Shown here piece by piece: positions 16,162-25,416 of a stretch of DNA of 64,000 bases. Location: contig CAZBWA010000001.1 in the NCBI GenBank assembly GCA_964495555.1, positions 1 to 64,000 on the forward strand, read 5' to 3'. The notes under the pieces are model-generated. The model was not told the DNA's origin and searched no databases. It worked only from the letters and a program-made list of their open reading frames with translations. Each line of letters starts with the position of its first letter. Position 1 is the first letter of the stretch. Position numbers and translations under genes: made by a program. Source of the stretch: VGCC01 sp964495555 (GTDB lineage Bacteria > Actinomycetota > Actinomycetes > S36-B12).

Positions 16162-16168
16162 GCTGACC

Positions 16169-17656
16169 GTGTCGAGCGTCACCGGAGCCCGGGTGCGTGC
16201 GCGTCGCGACACCTGGCGCGTGCGTGTGTCGGACGTCGGCGCCCTGCGCCGCCTCGTCACGGCGTCCCTGGGAGCGGGCCCCCTCTCGGGGATCGACGTC
16301 CGGGTCGATCGGTGGAAGGCCCCGCGCCTCGGATGGTGGGGTTCGCCGGGTATCCCGAACGTTCGCGCCCTGTCCTACGCGCCCGAGGCCGACGGCGTCC
16401 GCGTGGAGATCCACACGACGGAGCCGCGCGACGCCGCCATCCTGCTCGCGGCCGCCCTGCGCGTGGTGGCTCCCGCTCCGACGGGAACGCCGGCCGTCAC
16501 CTGGGAGCCGGGCGCCGATACCGGTGGACGTCTCGCCGAGACGGTCCGGGACCTCAGCACCGAGCCCCGCGACGCTCACCTGCGACGTGCCGACTGGTTG
16601 ATCGCCGGAGCGGGGGACCATGTCGAGCACCGCGGCATCGTCGACGTGAATGCGGCGGTGGATCCACTCGTCCACCGACCCATCGGCCGCAGATCCGACA
16701 GCATCGGCAGGGTCATGTCGGCCGGCGACCTCCACCTCGTGGGCGATCTCACGTGGTCGCAGGTCTCCGACCTCCGCGGAGTCGCGCTGGTGACGAATGC
16801 GGGAGTCCTGGATGAGCGGCAGCGCGCGCAGGTGGCGGCGTGCGGGGTGCTGCTCGACGATGCCCCGGGCCCCGAGGACGACCTCCTGTCGTGGACCGCC
16901 GCGTCCGTCGCCTCGCGTCGCGAATCCCTGCGTCGGCACTCTCCCGTGGTGGGCGAGTGGCCGACGGTGAGCATCGTCATGTCGATCCATCGACCTGATC
17001 ACGTGGCTCGCGCCATGGAGATGGTGCGTCGACAGACGTACCCATGGCTCCAACTCGTCGCCGTGCAGCACGGGGATCTCTCTCTGCCGATTCGCGAACT
17101 CCTCGACGGTTGGCGCGGGGAGTGGTGCGTCATCGGCGCACCGGGGGAGCTCACCCTCGGCGAGGCGCTCGCCGAGGGGTCGTCCAGGGCTGACGGCGAC
17201 CTGATCGCCAAGATGGATGACGACGACTACTACGGCGCCGAGCACATATGGGATCTGGTGCTGGCGCGCATGTACTCGGGTGCGCAGGTCGTAGGTAAGG
17301 CCCTGGACTACATCCACCTCGCGGCGCAGGACGTGACGGTGTTCCGTCCCACCTATCGATCGGAGAAGTACGCGGATTTCGTGGCAGGGGGAACGCTGCT
17401 CATCTCGCGTGGTGATCTCGCCCAGGTGGGCGGGTGGCGACCGGTTCCCAGATCCGTCGATCGTGCCCTGCTCGATCAGGTGCTGGGCTCCGGGGGCTTG
17501 GTGTACCGCACCCACGGTCTGGGCTACGTCTACGTCCGGCACGCCGCGGGCAACACCGCGGAGGTGCGCGACGACCACTTCCTGAACAAGACCGTGGCGC
17601 GCTACCCCGGCCTCCTCCGGCACGAGGCGCTGGGCACGGGGGAGACCCATGTCTGA
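16169..17656 (+). CDS. glycosyltransferase, GT2-like with unknown N-terminal half
   Basis: 495-residue protein. The C-terminal half (~270-480) is a GT2/GT-A fold: VSIVMSIHRPDH start, nucleotide/metal acidic run KMDDDDYYG, and a GGTLLISR acceptor-side motif. The first ~260 residues match no domain I recognise. GTG at 16169 follows TACAGT by 7 nt; an in-frame GTG at 16160 lies inside that hexamer and is less likely. The last 8 nt overlap the next glycosyltransferase. Donor and acceptor unknown; context points to surface polymer assembly. Confidence 0.8.
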   Translation: MSSVTGARVRARRDTWRVRVSDVGALRRLVTASLGAGPLSGIDVRVDRWKAPRLGWWGSPGIPNVRALSYAPEADGVRVEIHTTEPRDAAILLAAALRVVAPAPTGTPAVTWEPGADTGGRLAETVRDLSTEPRDAHLRRADWLIAGAGDHVEHRGIVDVNAAVDPLVHRPIGRRSDSIGRVMSAGDLHLVGDLTWSQVSDLRGVALVTNAGVLDERQRAQVAACGVLLDDAPGPEDDLLSWTAASVASRRESLRRHSPVVGEWPTVSIVMSIHRPDHVARAMEMVRRQTYPWLQLVAVQHGDLSLPIRELLDGWRGEWCVIGAPGELTLGEALAEGSSRADGDLIAKMDDDDYYGAEHIWDLVLARMYSGAQVVGKALDYIHLAAQDVTVFRPTYRSEKYADFVAGGTLLISRGDLAQVGGWRPVPRSVDRALLDQVLGSGGLVYRTHGLGYVYVRHAAGNTAEVRDDHFLNKTVARYPGLLRHEALGTGETHV

Positions 17657-18635
17657 GCACCCCGCGGTGTCCGTCGTCATGCCGGTCGTCAACGAGGAGC
17701 GGCATCTACGCGCATCCGTCGCTCGGGTGCTGGACCAGGACTATCGCGGTCCCATCGACGTGGTTCTCGCCGTCGGGCCCTCGCGGGATCGCACGCGGGA
17801 GGTCGCTGCCGAACTCGCTCGGGGGGATTCCCGCGTGCACGTGGTGGACAACCCCTCGGGGCGCACACCCTCGGGCCTCAACCGGGCGATCGCTGCCGTC
17901 GATTCGGAGATCGTCGTGCGCGTGGACGGACATGCCATGGTTCCGCGGGACTATGTCCGCATCGGCGTGGAGACTCTTCAGCGCACGGGAGCGGACAACG
18001 TCGGCGGCATCATGGCCGCACAGGGGGAGTCCGACACGGAGCGCGCGGTGGCGTTGGCCATGCGATCGCGCTTCGGCGTCGGCGATGCCTCCTTCCACGT
18101 CGGCGGGGAGGAGGGGCCAGCGCTCACGGTCTACCTCGGGTGTTTCCGCCGCAGTGCCCTCGAACGTGTAGGCGGATACGACGAGTCCATGGTGCGCGCG
18201 CAGGACTGGGAGCTGAACCTGCGCATCCGCGAGACCGGCGGCATCGTCTGGTTCACGCCGCGCATGTCGGTCACCTATCGACCACGGTCCACCTTGCGCG
18301 CTCTCGCGCGGCAGTACCACGACTACGGACGGTGGCGACGCGAGGTTGTGCGCCGCCATCCCGAGACAGTGTCCCTGCGCTACCTCGCGGCCCCCGTCAC
18401 CGTCGCGGCCGTGGGCGCTGGCGCCCTTCTCGCGATCGCTGGCGCGGTGACGGATCGGCCATGGCTGGTGGGCATCGGCGCAGCCCCGGCAGGGGCCTAC
18501 GCGGTCGGGAACCTCATCGCCAGTGCGATGTCCGGTGGGCGTGACGCGCGTGCCGCCCTGCGGCTTCCCGGTGTGTTCGCCACGATGCATGGCGCTTGGG
18601 GCGTCGGCTTCCTGCGCGGTGGCGTGGCAGGCTGA
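17649..18635 (+). CDS. family 2 glycosyltransferase with C-terminal membrane segments
   Basis: 328-residue GT2 enzyme. GT-A domain ~1-230 begins VSVVMPVVNEERHL, with the DxD-equivalent VRVDGHAM near residue 96 and the acceptor-binding QDWELNLRI (ED/QDW motif) near 185. Two hydrophobic helices follow (~252-295), so it is probably membrane attached, as in exopolysaccharide GT2 enzymes of the succinoglycan ExoA type. The ATG at 17649 overlaps the previous gene by 8 nt. Sugar specificity unknown. Confidence 0.87.
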   Translation: MSEHPAVSVVMPVVNEERHLRASVARVLDQDYRGPIDVVLAVGPSRDRTREVAAELARGDSRVHVVDNPSGRTPSGLNRAIAAVDSEIVVRVDGHAMVPRDYVRIGVETLQRTGADNVGGIMAAQGESDTERAVALAMRSRFGVGDASFHVGGEEGPALTVYLGCFRRSALERVGGYDESMVRAQDWELNLRIRETGGIVWFTPRMSVTYRPRSTLRALARQYHDYGRWRREVVRRHPETVSLRYLAAPVTVAAVGAGALLAIAGAVTDRPWLVGIGAAPAGAYAVGNLIASAMSGGRDARAALRLPGVFATMHGAWGVGFLRGGVAG

Positions 18636-18639
18636 CGCC

Positions 18640-19566
18640 GTGCCCCGGTGGTTGCGGCGGAAGCCGCGGTGGACCTGGTCCATCGTGACGTCCGCACCTA
18701 AGGGCGAGCCGGGCCGTGCCTGGGGTGACACGTATTTCGCCGAGGACCTCGCTGGAGCCCTCCGTGAACTGGATCAGCGCGTGAGCGTCGTCTCGCGTGC
18801 CGGTGCGGGGGCCGCGGAGCGCGAGACCGACGACGTAGTGGTCGTCCTCCGTGGCCTTCGGCGCGTCCACCCACGCCGGGGAAACGCCACGTGGTTGCTC
18901 TGGGTGATCTCGCACCCCGAGCTCGTCGATGCTGATGAACCGCGCGACTTCGACGCGGTCTTCGCGGCCTCGAACTCCTGGGGCCGCGATGCGCGCGTAC
19001 CCGTCACCCCGCTCCTGCAGGCGACGGATCCCGCGCGCTTCCATCCCCGGGAGGCGCAGGCACCGTGGAGGGATCGGGTGCTCTTCGTCGGTAACACGCG
19101 AGGCGAATACCGGCCGATCGTTCGCGATGCGATCGCCGTCGGCGCCGAACCGATGGTGTACGGCTCCGGATGGGGTGGGCTCATCCCTGACGAGCTGTGG
19201 TGCGGAGAGTTCCTCCCCAACGATCAACTACCACTCGCATACGCGAGCGCCCGGGTCGTCCTCAACGACCATTGGGGCGACATGGCGGAGGCGGGCTTCC
19301 TGTCCAACCGACTCTTTGACGCCGTCGGCGCCGGAGCAGCCGTCGTATCCGATCCGGTCCGTGGACTCGACGACGTGTTCGGTGACGTGGTGCGCGTCTC
19401 CCGCGACGCTGCGGACCTCGCCCACCTCCTCGGCCCCGACGGAGATCTTCCCTCGGTCACCGAACGTCGGGATGCGGCGACGCGCGTCGCGAGCGAGCAC
19501 AGCTTCGGGGATCGAGCCCGCGTCCTACTCGACACGGTGACACGACTTCGAGGCGTCGATGACTGA
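18640..19566 (+). CDS. GT-B glycosyltransferase (CgeB/GT1-like)
   Basis: 308-residue protein. The C-terminal half carries the GT-B pattern: DRVLFVGNTRGEYR at ~148, then LPLAYASARVVLND and FLSNRLFDAVGAGAAVVSD, typical of the CgeB-like glycosyltransferase C-domain. The GTG at 18640 was chosen since it starts 4 nt after the previous stop; CAGGCT ends 6 nt upstream. The last 8 nt overlap the next glycosyltransferase. Substrate not assignable. Confidence 0.8.
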   Translation: MPRWLRRKPRWTWSIVTSAPKGEPGRAWGDTYFAEDLAGALRELDQRVSVVSRAGAGAAERETDDVVVVLRGLRRVHPRRGNATWLLWVISHPELVDADEPRDFDAVFAASNSWGRDARVPVTPLLQATDPARFHPREAQAPWRDRVLFVGNTRGEYRPIVRDAIAVGAEPMVYGSGWGGLIPDELWCGEFLPNDQLPLAYASARVVLNDHWGDMAEAGFLSNRLFDAVGAGAAVVSDPVRGLDDVFGDVVRVSRDAADLAHLLGPDGDLPSVTERRDAATRVASEHSFGDRARVLLDTVTRLRGVDD

Positions 19567-21586
19567 ACCCCTGGTGTCCGTGATCCTGATCGGCTTCCAG
19601 GACGAGGCACGCATCGGGCGGGCGCTCGCCTCCGTCCGCAACCAGACGGTCCACTCCATCGAGATCATCGTCGTCGACGATGCCTCGACGGATGGCACGG
19701 AGGCGATCATTCGCGATGCCATGGCTGCGGATCGGCGGATCCGCTACGAGCGCCTTGCGACGAATTCGGGAGGGTGTAGCGCCCCCCGGAACGCCGGCCT
19801 GGCGCTGGCACGCGCCCCCTGGGTGATGTTCTGCGACTCCGACGATGAGATGGAGATGCACGCCTGCGCGAATCTGCTGGATGCTGCTGAGCGACTCGAT
19901 GCCGACATGGTGTGCGGCACCGCGGCACGCATTGATGTGCGGTCTGGCGCGGTGAGCCGGTGGAGACCGGACCTGCACGCCGAGGAACGTCTGTTCACGG
20001 ACTTCGATGAGGGTCTTCTCTACGACACCATCGTTCCGAACAAGATCTTCCGCCGTTCGATGCTGGAGGAATCCGGGATTCGGTTCCCGGACGATGTCCT
20101 CTTCGAGGACCAGCCCTTCACCCTGGCGTGTCTGCTCGCTGCACGGCGGGTCGCGGTGATCACCCCCGTCGTCTACCGGTGGTTCGTCGAACGAGGGGAG
20201 GATGAGGGATCGATCACCCAGGGGCGATCCCAGGTGCGCAACGTGCGTGATCGCATCGCTGTGAATCGGCTGATGGATGCCATGCTCGTGGGGAGACCCG
20301 CGTGGCAGGCGGCGAAGGCGGTGAAGTTCCTCCGCCACGAGTGCTACCTCTATCTCTCCACGATCCTGGAAGCCTCGGATGAGTCCGCCCTGGCCGTGAT
20401 GGCCGAGTTGGACGGGTACGTGCGCGAGGTCCCGGTCGAGGCGTTCTGGCAGGTGCGCTCGACGTTGCGGGTGGCGCTCTTCCATCTGTTGCGGGGTGAT
20501 CTCGCGGGCATTCGCCGGGCGATGCGTTTCGAGCGCTGGGGGGCGGTCGTGGACGCGCGACTCGTCGAGGAGTCTGACGCCGTCCTCTTCGACAGGGATC
20601 CGAGTGTGGAGATCTTGGGACGTACCTCGCGCGCCTGGCTCGACGTCTCCGACCTACGGCTCACCGACATGCCATTCGGCATGCGGCGGTACCTCCATCG
20701 CCTCGAGGTGTTCGAACGCGACGGTGACACGGTCACGGCCTTGGTACGGACGACGGACCACATCGGCGACCTCGGCACAGTGGACGCGGAGCTCGCTTGG
20801 TGCGACGGTCGTGGAGATCCGATCCTCGTCCTGCCGCTCAAGCCTGCAGGCGTCGACGGTCACGATCGGCTCTGGCGCGGTCTCGGCCGCCTGTCGTTGG
20901 CGCCCCATCGAGTCGTACGCCGCAGTGATGCCGGGACCGTCCGCATCCTCATGCGCCGGGACGCTGCCGTGAACTCCACCCCTGTCCGGACGACGTGCTC
21001 GCCGCGTACGTTCGCGCTGGGCGCGCTGACGCGGACCCCGGGTGCGACGGAGGTGCGGGAGGAGGGCCGCGAACGCGCGGAACTCGCCTGGCGGGCTGGC
21101 GGAGAGTCTCGGGGACTGCTGCCACTCGTGCGCAGGGTGCTGGGCGGTCGCTGGGTACCTCCGGAGCAGGCGATCCCTCCCGTACGGGACCGCGTATTCG
21201 TCGCCTACCTGCCGCTGCTGTCCGCCACGCCTTCCAGCGCGCTTCCCGACCCGTGGCGGGTGGTTCCTTTCGATCTCGACTCCTGGAACGCGCACTTCGG
21301 TTCCCGTGCGGTCCTCCTGGTGGGTGGGGAGGGGATGCCACCGGTTCCCTTCCGCATGCGTGGGTGGGCGTGGGATGCCCGCCGACTGCGTGTCGATCGG
21401 GTGATCGAAGCCAGCGCCGTGGTCATCACGGATGATCCCCTCATCCTCACCGCGCATCCGCGCGCGATCGCCTTCCGGCCCGATCGGGGAGCAGCGCGAT
21501 ACGTCCTGCCACCCCTGGCATCGGCGCTGGAGACCCAGGCGGCACTCTTCGAGGCGATCGAGGCTCGTCTGGCGGTGCGCACATGA
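19559..21586 (+). CDS. large family 2 glycosyltransferase with unknown C-terminal region
   Basis: 675 residues. GT2 domain ~1-230: VSVILIGFQDEARIGRAL start, VVDDASTDGT, metal motif FCDSDDEME near residue 98 and FEDQPFTL near 182. The remaining ~400 residues are mostly beta-rich and unrecognised; this architecture resembles teichoic-acid glycosyltransferases that carry a C-terminal accessory region. The ATG at 19559 overlaps the preceding gene by 8 nt and its stop overlaps the next start (ATGA). Probably elongates or decorates the polymer of this locus; that role is inference. Confidence 0.82.
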   Translation: MTEPLVSVILIGFQDEARIGRALASVRNQTVHSIEIIVVDDASTDGTEAIIRDAMAADRRIRYERLATNSGGCSAPRNAGLALARAPWVMFCDSDDEMEMHACANLLDAAERLDADMVCGTAARIDVRSGAVSRWRPDLHAEERLFTDFDEGLLYDTIVPNKIFRRSMLEESGIRFPDDVLFEDQPFTLACLLAARRVAVITPVVYRWFVERGEDEGSITQGRSQVRNVRDRIAVNRLMDAMLVGRPAWQAAKAVKFLRHECYLYLSTILEASDESALAVMAELDGYVREVPVEAFWQVRSTLRVALFHLLRGDLAGIRRAMRFERWGAVVDARLVEESDAVLFDRDPSVEILGRTSRAWLDVSDLRLTDMPFGMRRYLHRLEVFERDGDTVTALVRTTDHIGDLGTVDAELAWCDGRGDPILVLPLKPAGVDGHDRLWRGLGRLSLAPHRVVRRSDAGTVRILMRRDAAVNSTPVRTTCSPRTFALGALTRTPGATEVREEGRERAELAWRAGGESRGLLPLVRRVLGGRWVPPEQAIPPVRDRVFVAYLPLLSATPSSALPDPWRVVPFDLDSWNAHFGSRAVLLVGGEGMPPVPFRMRGWAWDARRLRVDRVIEASAVVITDDPLILTAHPRAIAFRPDRGAARYVLPPLASALETQAALFEAIEARLAVRT

Positions 21587-22644
21587 ACATCGTGATCCTG
21601 GCAAACAACATCGATGAGCTCGGCGGAGTGCAGCGGATCGTGCACACCCTGGCCGGGGGACTGTCCGCATCGCACCAGGTGGACCTTGTGGGCATCACGC
21701 CCTATCCCGTTCGGCACGACTACGGGACGTCTCGGTACTACGTCGAGCATCGACTCATGGACGAGCAGTGGCCCCCGCGCGGTGACCACGAGGCCCGACG
21801 ACGCCGCGCCCGCCTCCGTGCGCAGGCGGTGGAGCGACTCCAGGGGCTCCTGGCGGAGCGCACACCGGGGGTGATCATCGTCGCGCAGGTCTGGGCGATG
21901 GAGATCCTCGCGGACGTCGACCATGCCGGATGGATCGTGATCGGTCAGTATCACGGGGCATTCGCCGCAGCGGCCACAGGGCGGGACCTGCGGCGCATCC
22001 TCACCTCGTACTCCGATGTCACGACGTTCCTCGCGCTCACCGATGAGGATGCGCGCGCGTTCACCGCCTGTGGACTGAACAACGTGCGCGTCATGGCCAA
22101 CCCACTCGGCCAGTGGCCGCGCGCCGCAGATCCGATCGCCCCCGTCATCGGGTATCTCGGGCGCCTATCGCTCGAGAAGGGACCGGACGTGTTGCTGGAG
22201 GCGTGGGCGGAATTGGCCCCCGGGCATCCCGACTGGTCGCTACGGATCGCGGGGGACGGTCCGATGGCCGAGCAGGTCCTCCGACGCGCCGCGTCTCTTC
22301 CCCGTGTAAGCGTCCAGGAGCCCGTGGACGACCTTGAGGCGTTTTGGGCGGGCGTGGGGATCGGGGCATTCCCCTCGCGCACGGAGGGGATGCCCATGTC
22401 ACTGATTGAGGCGCAAGCGGCGGGTGTGCCGTGCGTCGCGACGGATTGCTCCTCGGGTGTGCGAGTCCTCTCGCCGACGGTCCTCGTCCATGCCGATGCC
22501 TTCGCATCGGGTCTGGTCGCACTCATGGGGGACCCCGAGGGACGGCGGGAGGCGGGCCTTCGCGCCCGTCGTGCCATGGAGGTCTACCGACTCGACGTCG
22601 TCCTGTCCCAGTGGGAGGAGCTCTTCGCCCGCGTCGTGCGCTAA
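21583..22644 (+). CDS. family 4 glycosyltransferase
   Basis: 353-residue GT-B enzyme of family GT4. Start MNIVILANNIDELGGVQRIV contains the acceptor-side GGVQR motif; the C-domain shows IGYLGRLSLEKGPDVLLEAW (~188-207), PSRTEGMPMSLIEAQAAGVPCVATD (~266-290) with the EX7E-type glutamates. The ATG at 21583 overlaps the previous stop (ATGA). Converges on the cytidylyltransferase gene with overlapping stops. Confidence 0.92.
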   Translation: MNIVILANNIDELGGVQRIVHTLAGGLSASHQVDLVGITPYPVRHDYGTSRYYVEHRLMDEQWPPRGDHEARRRRARLRAQAVERLQGLLAERTPGVIIVAQVWAMEILADVDHAGWIVIGQYHGAFAAAATGRDLRRILTSYSDVTTFLALTDEDARAFTACGLNNVRVMANPLGQWPRAADPIAPVIGYLGRLSLEKGPDVLLEAWAELAPGHPDWSLRIAGDGPMAEQVLRRAASLPRVSVQEPVDDLEAFWAGVGIGAFPSRTEGMPMSLIEAQAAGVPCVATDCSSGVRVLSPTVLVHADAFASGLVALMGDPEGRREAGLRARRAMEVYRLDVVLSQWEELFARVVR

Positions 22645-23333
22645 AGGTGGGCGTTGGCGCGCGAGAGGTCTTCCTCGAAGTCCACCTCGACGGCGAAGAG
22701 GTCGGAGATGTCGATGGGGAGGACCTGCATCCCATCCTTCTCGATCGCGAGTTCCAGGCCCCTCTCGAAATAGTCCCCGTCCGCGCATTCGGCCAAGCGC
22801 GCGATGAGCATCTCCTTGTCGCGCGCACCCACGTAATTGATGCCGACCGCCTCGCCGAGGGCACCCTCGACCTTCTTGGAGAGCAGGGCCACGTACCCGT
22901 CTCCGTCCACCGTGTACTTGACCTCCTCGTCGCCCACCGCAGCGGTGTTGACGCAGATGAACGAGGTGTCCGTTTCGATGCTGGAGCGGCAACGCGTCAG
23001 GAGGGACCGATCGAAGACGACGTCGCCGTTCATCCAGAGAACGCCCCCGGGCCCGGAGAGACGTAGCGCCTTCAGGAGGCTGCGATTGGTGTTCGTCTGG
23101 TCGTAGGCCTCGTTGTAGATATAGGTGACGTCGGGGAACGCCTCCAGGATGAGCTCGAGCTTGAAGCCGACCACCGTCGTGACGCGGAGATGCTCACCGA
23201 ACTCTGCCTGCAGGTTGTCCATCTGCTGCTGCATGATGCTCCGGCCGTCGGACAGGGGTGTCAGGGGTTTCGGCCAGGGTCGACCCAGTCGAGTTCCCAT
23301 CCCGGCAGCGAGGATGACCACCTGGTGGACCAT
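22641..23333 (-). CDS. LicC-like nucleotidyltransferase
   Basis: 230-residue nucleotidyltransferase that activates a phosphorylated alcohol or sugar with NTP. N-terminal VVILAAGMGTRLG with the downstream lysine in WPKPLTPL is the intact pyrophosphorylase loop; WMNGDVVFD carries the metal Asp near residue 103; VEVDFEEDLSRA at the end is the LicC-type C-motif. The NTNRSLLKAL segment also resembles choline-phosphate and inositol-phosphate cytidylyltransferases. CTP use is inferred. Its ATG directly abuts the TagF-like stop (0 nt), so both form one minus-strand unit inside an otherwise plus-strand locus. Confidence 0.82.
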   Translation of the reverse strand: MVHQVVILAAGMGTRLGRPWPKPLTPLSDGRSIMQQQMDNLQAEFGEHLRVTTVVGFKLELILEAFPDVTYIYNEAYDQTNTNRSLLKALRLSGPGGVLWMNGDVVFDRSLLTRCRSSIETDTSFICVNTAAVGDEEVKYTVDGDGYVALLSKKVEGALGEAVGINYVGARDKEMLIARLAECADGDYFERGLELAIEKDGMQVLPIDISDLFAVEVDFEEDLSRANAHL

Positions 23334-24539
23334 CTAGACCTCCCCTGTCACGCGTGTGCGCTGCAGAGTACGCACGGCGGCATCGTGGTCGGTGATGGCG
23401 CGGTCGATCTGGTCCCAGAAGGTCCGAGTGCTCTCCCCGGGACCGCGGTCCCCGAAGTAAAAGGTGCGCATGCGCTCGCGTGCACCGCGCATGTCGTCCG
23501 CCGTGAGCAGTGAGGCGATCGTTGCCTGCGCGTCCGAGACGGTGGTGGCATCCACGACGGTGAGGGCGTGAGCCACGGGGGAGTCCTGGATCAGCCGTGC
23601 GCGATCGGAACGGCGATCACACACCAGGATGGGTGCCTCCGGTCGCAGGTATAGGTGATCGAGCGTGACGCTGGACACGTCGGCGATCAGGAGATCGGTG
23701 GCACGGATCACACCCAGCATGTCTGCGTCGGCCATCACGGCGTGGGGTGCGCCCGCGTGGTGGATCCGCTGCACGATCCGCTCATGCGCCCGGAGGATCG
23801 CTGGCGTCGTACTGCTGACGATGCGGGGGTGCGGCTTGTAGAGGACCCGGGCACCTGGTTGGGCGAGGGCGGCCTCGATCAGTGCGTATCCGTAGAGATC
23901 GATCGAGGTGTAGTTGTTGGCATCATCCTCACCCTCCCAGGTGGGTGCATACGTGATCGTCGGACCATCGTGTCGCGAGACCGGCGCGGTGACGTCGAGA
24001 TCCAATTGAGGGCGTCCGATGGGTATGAGATGCGACTCGTCGAACCACGCCAAGGCGGCACGGTGCCGAGCGATCGCTGCATCCCCTGCCACGAAGACTC
24101 GGTCGTAGGCCTTGGCCTGGTTGCTGACCATGCAGATCTTGTCGCTCTCTCCGTGGTTGACGTGCACGTGCACGGCTTCCTGGTAGGCCAGGGATTGGAA
24201 ATTTCCCCATCCGTTGTTCACGTACACCACGCACCGGAAATCCGCGGAGTCGTACAGGGCCATGAGGTCCTCGAAGGATGGAACGAGGAGGACGGGGAGG
24301 GAGGTGAGCTCGCGAGCGGCGTCGTACGTCTCCACGGAGCGTGTCACGACGATCGTGGGGCGCGGGCCGCTCTCGAACACCGGAAGCCACTGCTGGAGTT
24401 GGTAGATCTTGCTGGGAGGGTCCGAGAAATGCAGGGCGATGTCGGCATGGGGTACGTCGGTCAGCGTGAAGCCCTCGGCATCGCCCTGTCCGTACTGTCG
24501 AAGTCGGTTTGCGAGCGCGCGAGCCACCTTGCGACTCAT
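23334..24539 (-). CDS. CDP-glycerol glycerophosphotransferase family protein (TagF-like)
   Basis: GT-B-like transferase of the TagB/TagF family (PF04464 type), which moves polyol-phosphate units from CDP-polyols onto a membrane-anchored acceptor. Visible family motifs: the catalytic-His segment VHVNHGESDK, TYAPTWEG, YKPHPR and LIADVSSVTLDHLYL. The start is uncertain: the ATG at 24539 has GGAG 5 nt upstream; a GTG at 24569 adds 10 residues and follows a weak hexamer. Paired without gap with the cytidylyltransferase, which could make its CDP-activated donor. The actual polyol is unknown. Confidence 0.85.
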   Translation of the reverse strand: MSRKVARALANRLRQYGQGDAEGFTLTDVPHADIALHFSDPPSKIYQLQQWLPVFESGPRPTIVVTRSVETYDAARELTSLPVLLVPSFEDLMALYDSADFRCVVYVNNGWGNFQSLAYQEAVHVHVNHGESDKICMVSNQAKAYDRVFVAGDAAIARHRAALAWFDESHLIPIGRPQLDLDVTAPVSRHDGPTITYAPTWEGEDDANNYTSIDLYGYALIEAALAQPGARVLYKPHPRIVSSTTPAILRAHERIVQRIHHAGAPHAVMADADMLGVIRATDLLIADVSSVTLDHLYLRPEAPILVCDRRSDRARLIQDSPVAHALTVVDATTVSDAQATIASLLTADDMRGARERMRTFYFGDRGPGESTRTFWDQIDRAITDHDAAVRTLQRTRVTGEV

Positions 24540-24627
24540 GGAACTCCATGACGACGTTGTGCGGCTCACGAGCAGAGCGTCTCCTCGAAGGTGCCTGTGT
24601 CAGGCGGGGGCTCACATCGGACTGGCC

Positions 24628-24633
24628 TATCGT
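24628..24633 (+). promoter_or_regulatory. -10 element (TATCGT) of leaderless ABC permease gene
   Basis: TATCGT ends 7 nt before the GTG at 24641, in the divergent gap after the TagF-like gene. Confidence 0.5.
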
Positions 24634-24640
24634 AATCGCC

Positions 24641-25414
24641 GTGCGCACCATCTGGGAGCACCGGCAAGTACTTCGCATGCTGGTCCGTCGTGATCTGCAG
24701 AAGCAGTACACGACGTTCCGTCTCGGCTATCTCTGGACGCTCCTCGAGCCCTTGGGAATGGCGATCGTGCTGTGGTTCGTCTTCTCGGTCCTGCTGGGTG
24801 CACGCGATTTCGGCTTGAGTCCCTACCTGCTGTTCATCGTGGTCGGAGTCCTGCCGTGGTGGTGGTTCCTGAAAGGTATTCGAGCAAGCACCAAGGTGCT
24901 TCAGAGGGCACGAGCGGAACTGACCTTCAGCCTGCTTCCCACACAGGTATGGATCCTGCGCGTCATCATCTCCTCGGGCGTGGAGTTCGTGCTGTCGCTT
25001 CCGATCGTCGTGCTTGCCATGATCCTCACGCGCACGATCCCAGGACCGCTCATCCTGTTGTTCCCGGTCGCGATCATCCTGCAGTTCCTGATCATGTACG
25101 GAATCGCATTGATCATCGCGCCCGCCGTCGCACTCACTCCCGACCTCGGACGCACCGTGCGCATCGTTCTGCGCGCGATGTTCTATTTCACGCCCATCCT
25201 CTACACCCTCGGTCGGATCCCCGAGGCTGTCCAGAACATTGCGGCGATCAACCCACTGGTGGGCGTCCTGGGCCTGTATCGGATCGGCTGGTGGCCGGAG
25301 GAGGCCATCACGGTCAGCGCACTGGGGATCTCGATCGCGAGCGGGCTGGTGGTCCTCCTGGTGGGGCTTGTGGTCTTCCACCGTCTTGAGCCTCGTGTGC
25401 TGAAGGAGGTCTGA
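24641..25414 (+). CDS. ABC-2 type polysaccharide/teichoic acid exporter permease (TagG/Wzm-like)
   Basis: 257-residue ABC-2 permease with six predicted membrane helices and the family's N-terminal amphipathic segment RRDLQKQYTTFRLGYLWTLLEP. It would carry a lipid-linked glycopolymer across the membrane. GTG at 24641 (VRTIWEHRQV) is supported by TATCGT 7 nt upstream and by family length; a longer frame reads into the divergent promoter. Followed after 2 nt by its ATPase partner gene. Confidence 0.92.
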   Translation: MRTIWEHRQVLRMLVRRDLQKQYTTFRLGYLWTLLEPLGMAIVLWFVFSVLLGARDFGLSPYLLFIVVGVLPWWWFLKGIRASTKVLQRARAELTFSLLPTQVWILRVIISSGVEFVLSLPIVVLAMILTRTIPGPLILLFPVAIILQFLIMYGIALIIAPAVALTPDLGRTVRIVLRAMFYFTPILYTLGRIPEAVQNIAAINPLVGVLGLYRIGWWPEEAITVSALGISIASGLVVLLVGLVVFHRLEPRVLKEV

Positions 25415-25416
25415 GG

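Noticed and set aside
14825..17692. Very long minus-strand frame (955 codons) including ugd
   Set aside because: Only the 433 residues from the ATG at 16126 match UDP-glucose dehydrogenase; the extension is antisense to a glycosyltransferase.
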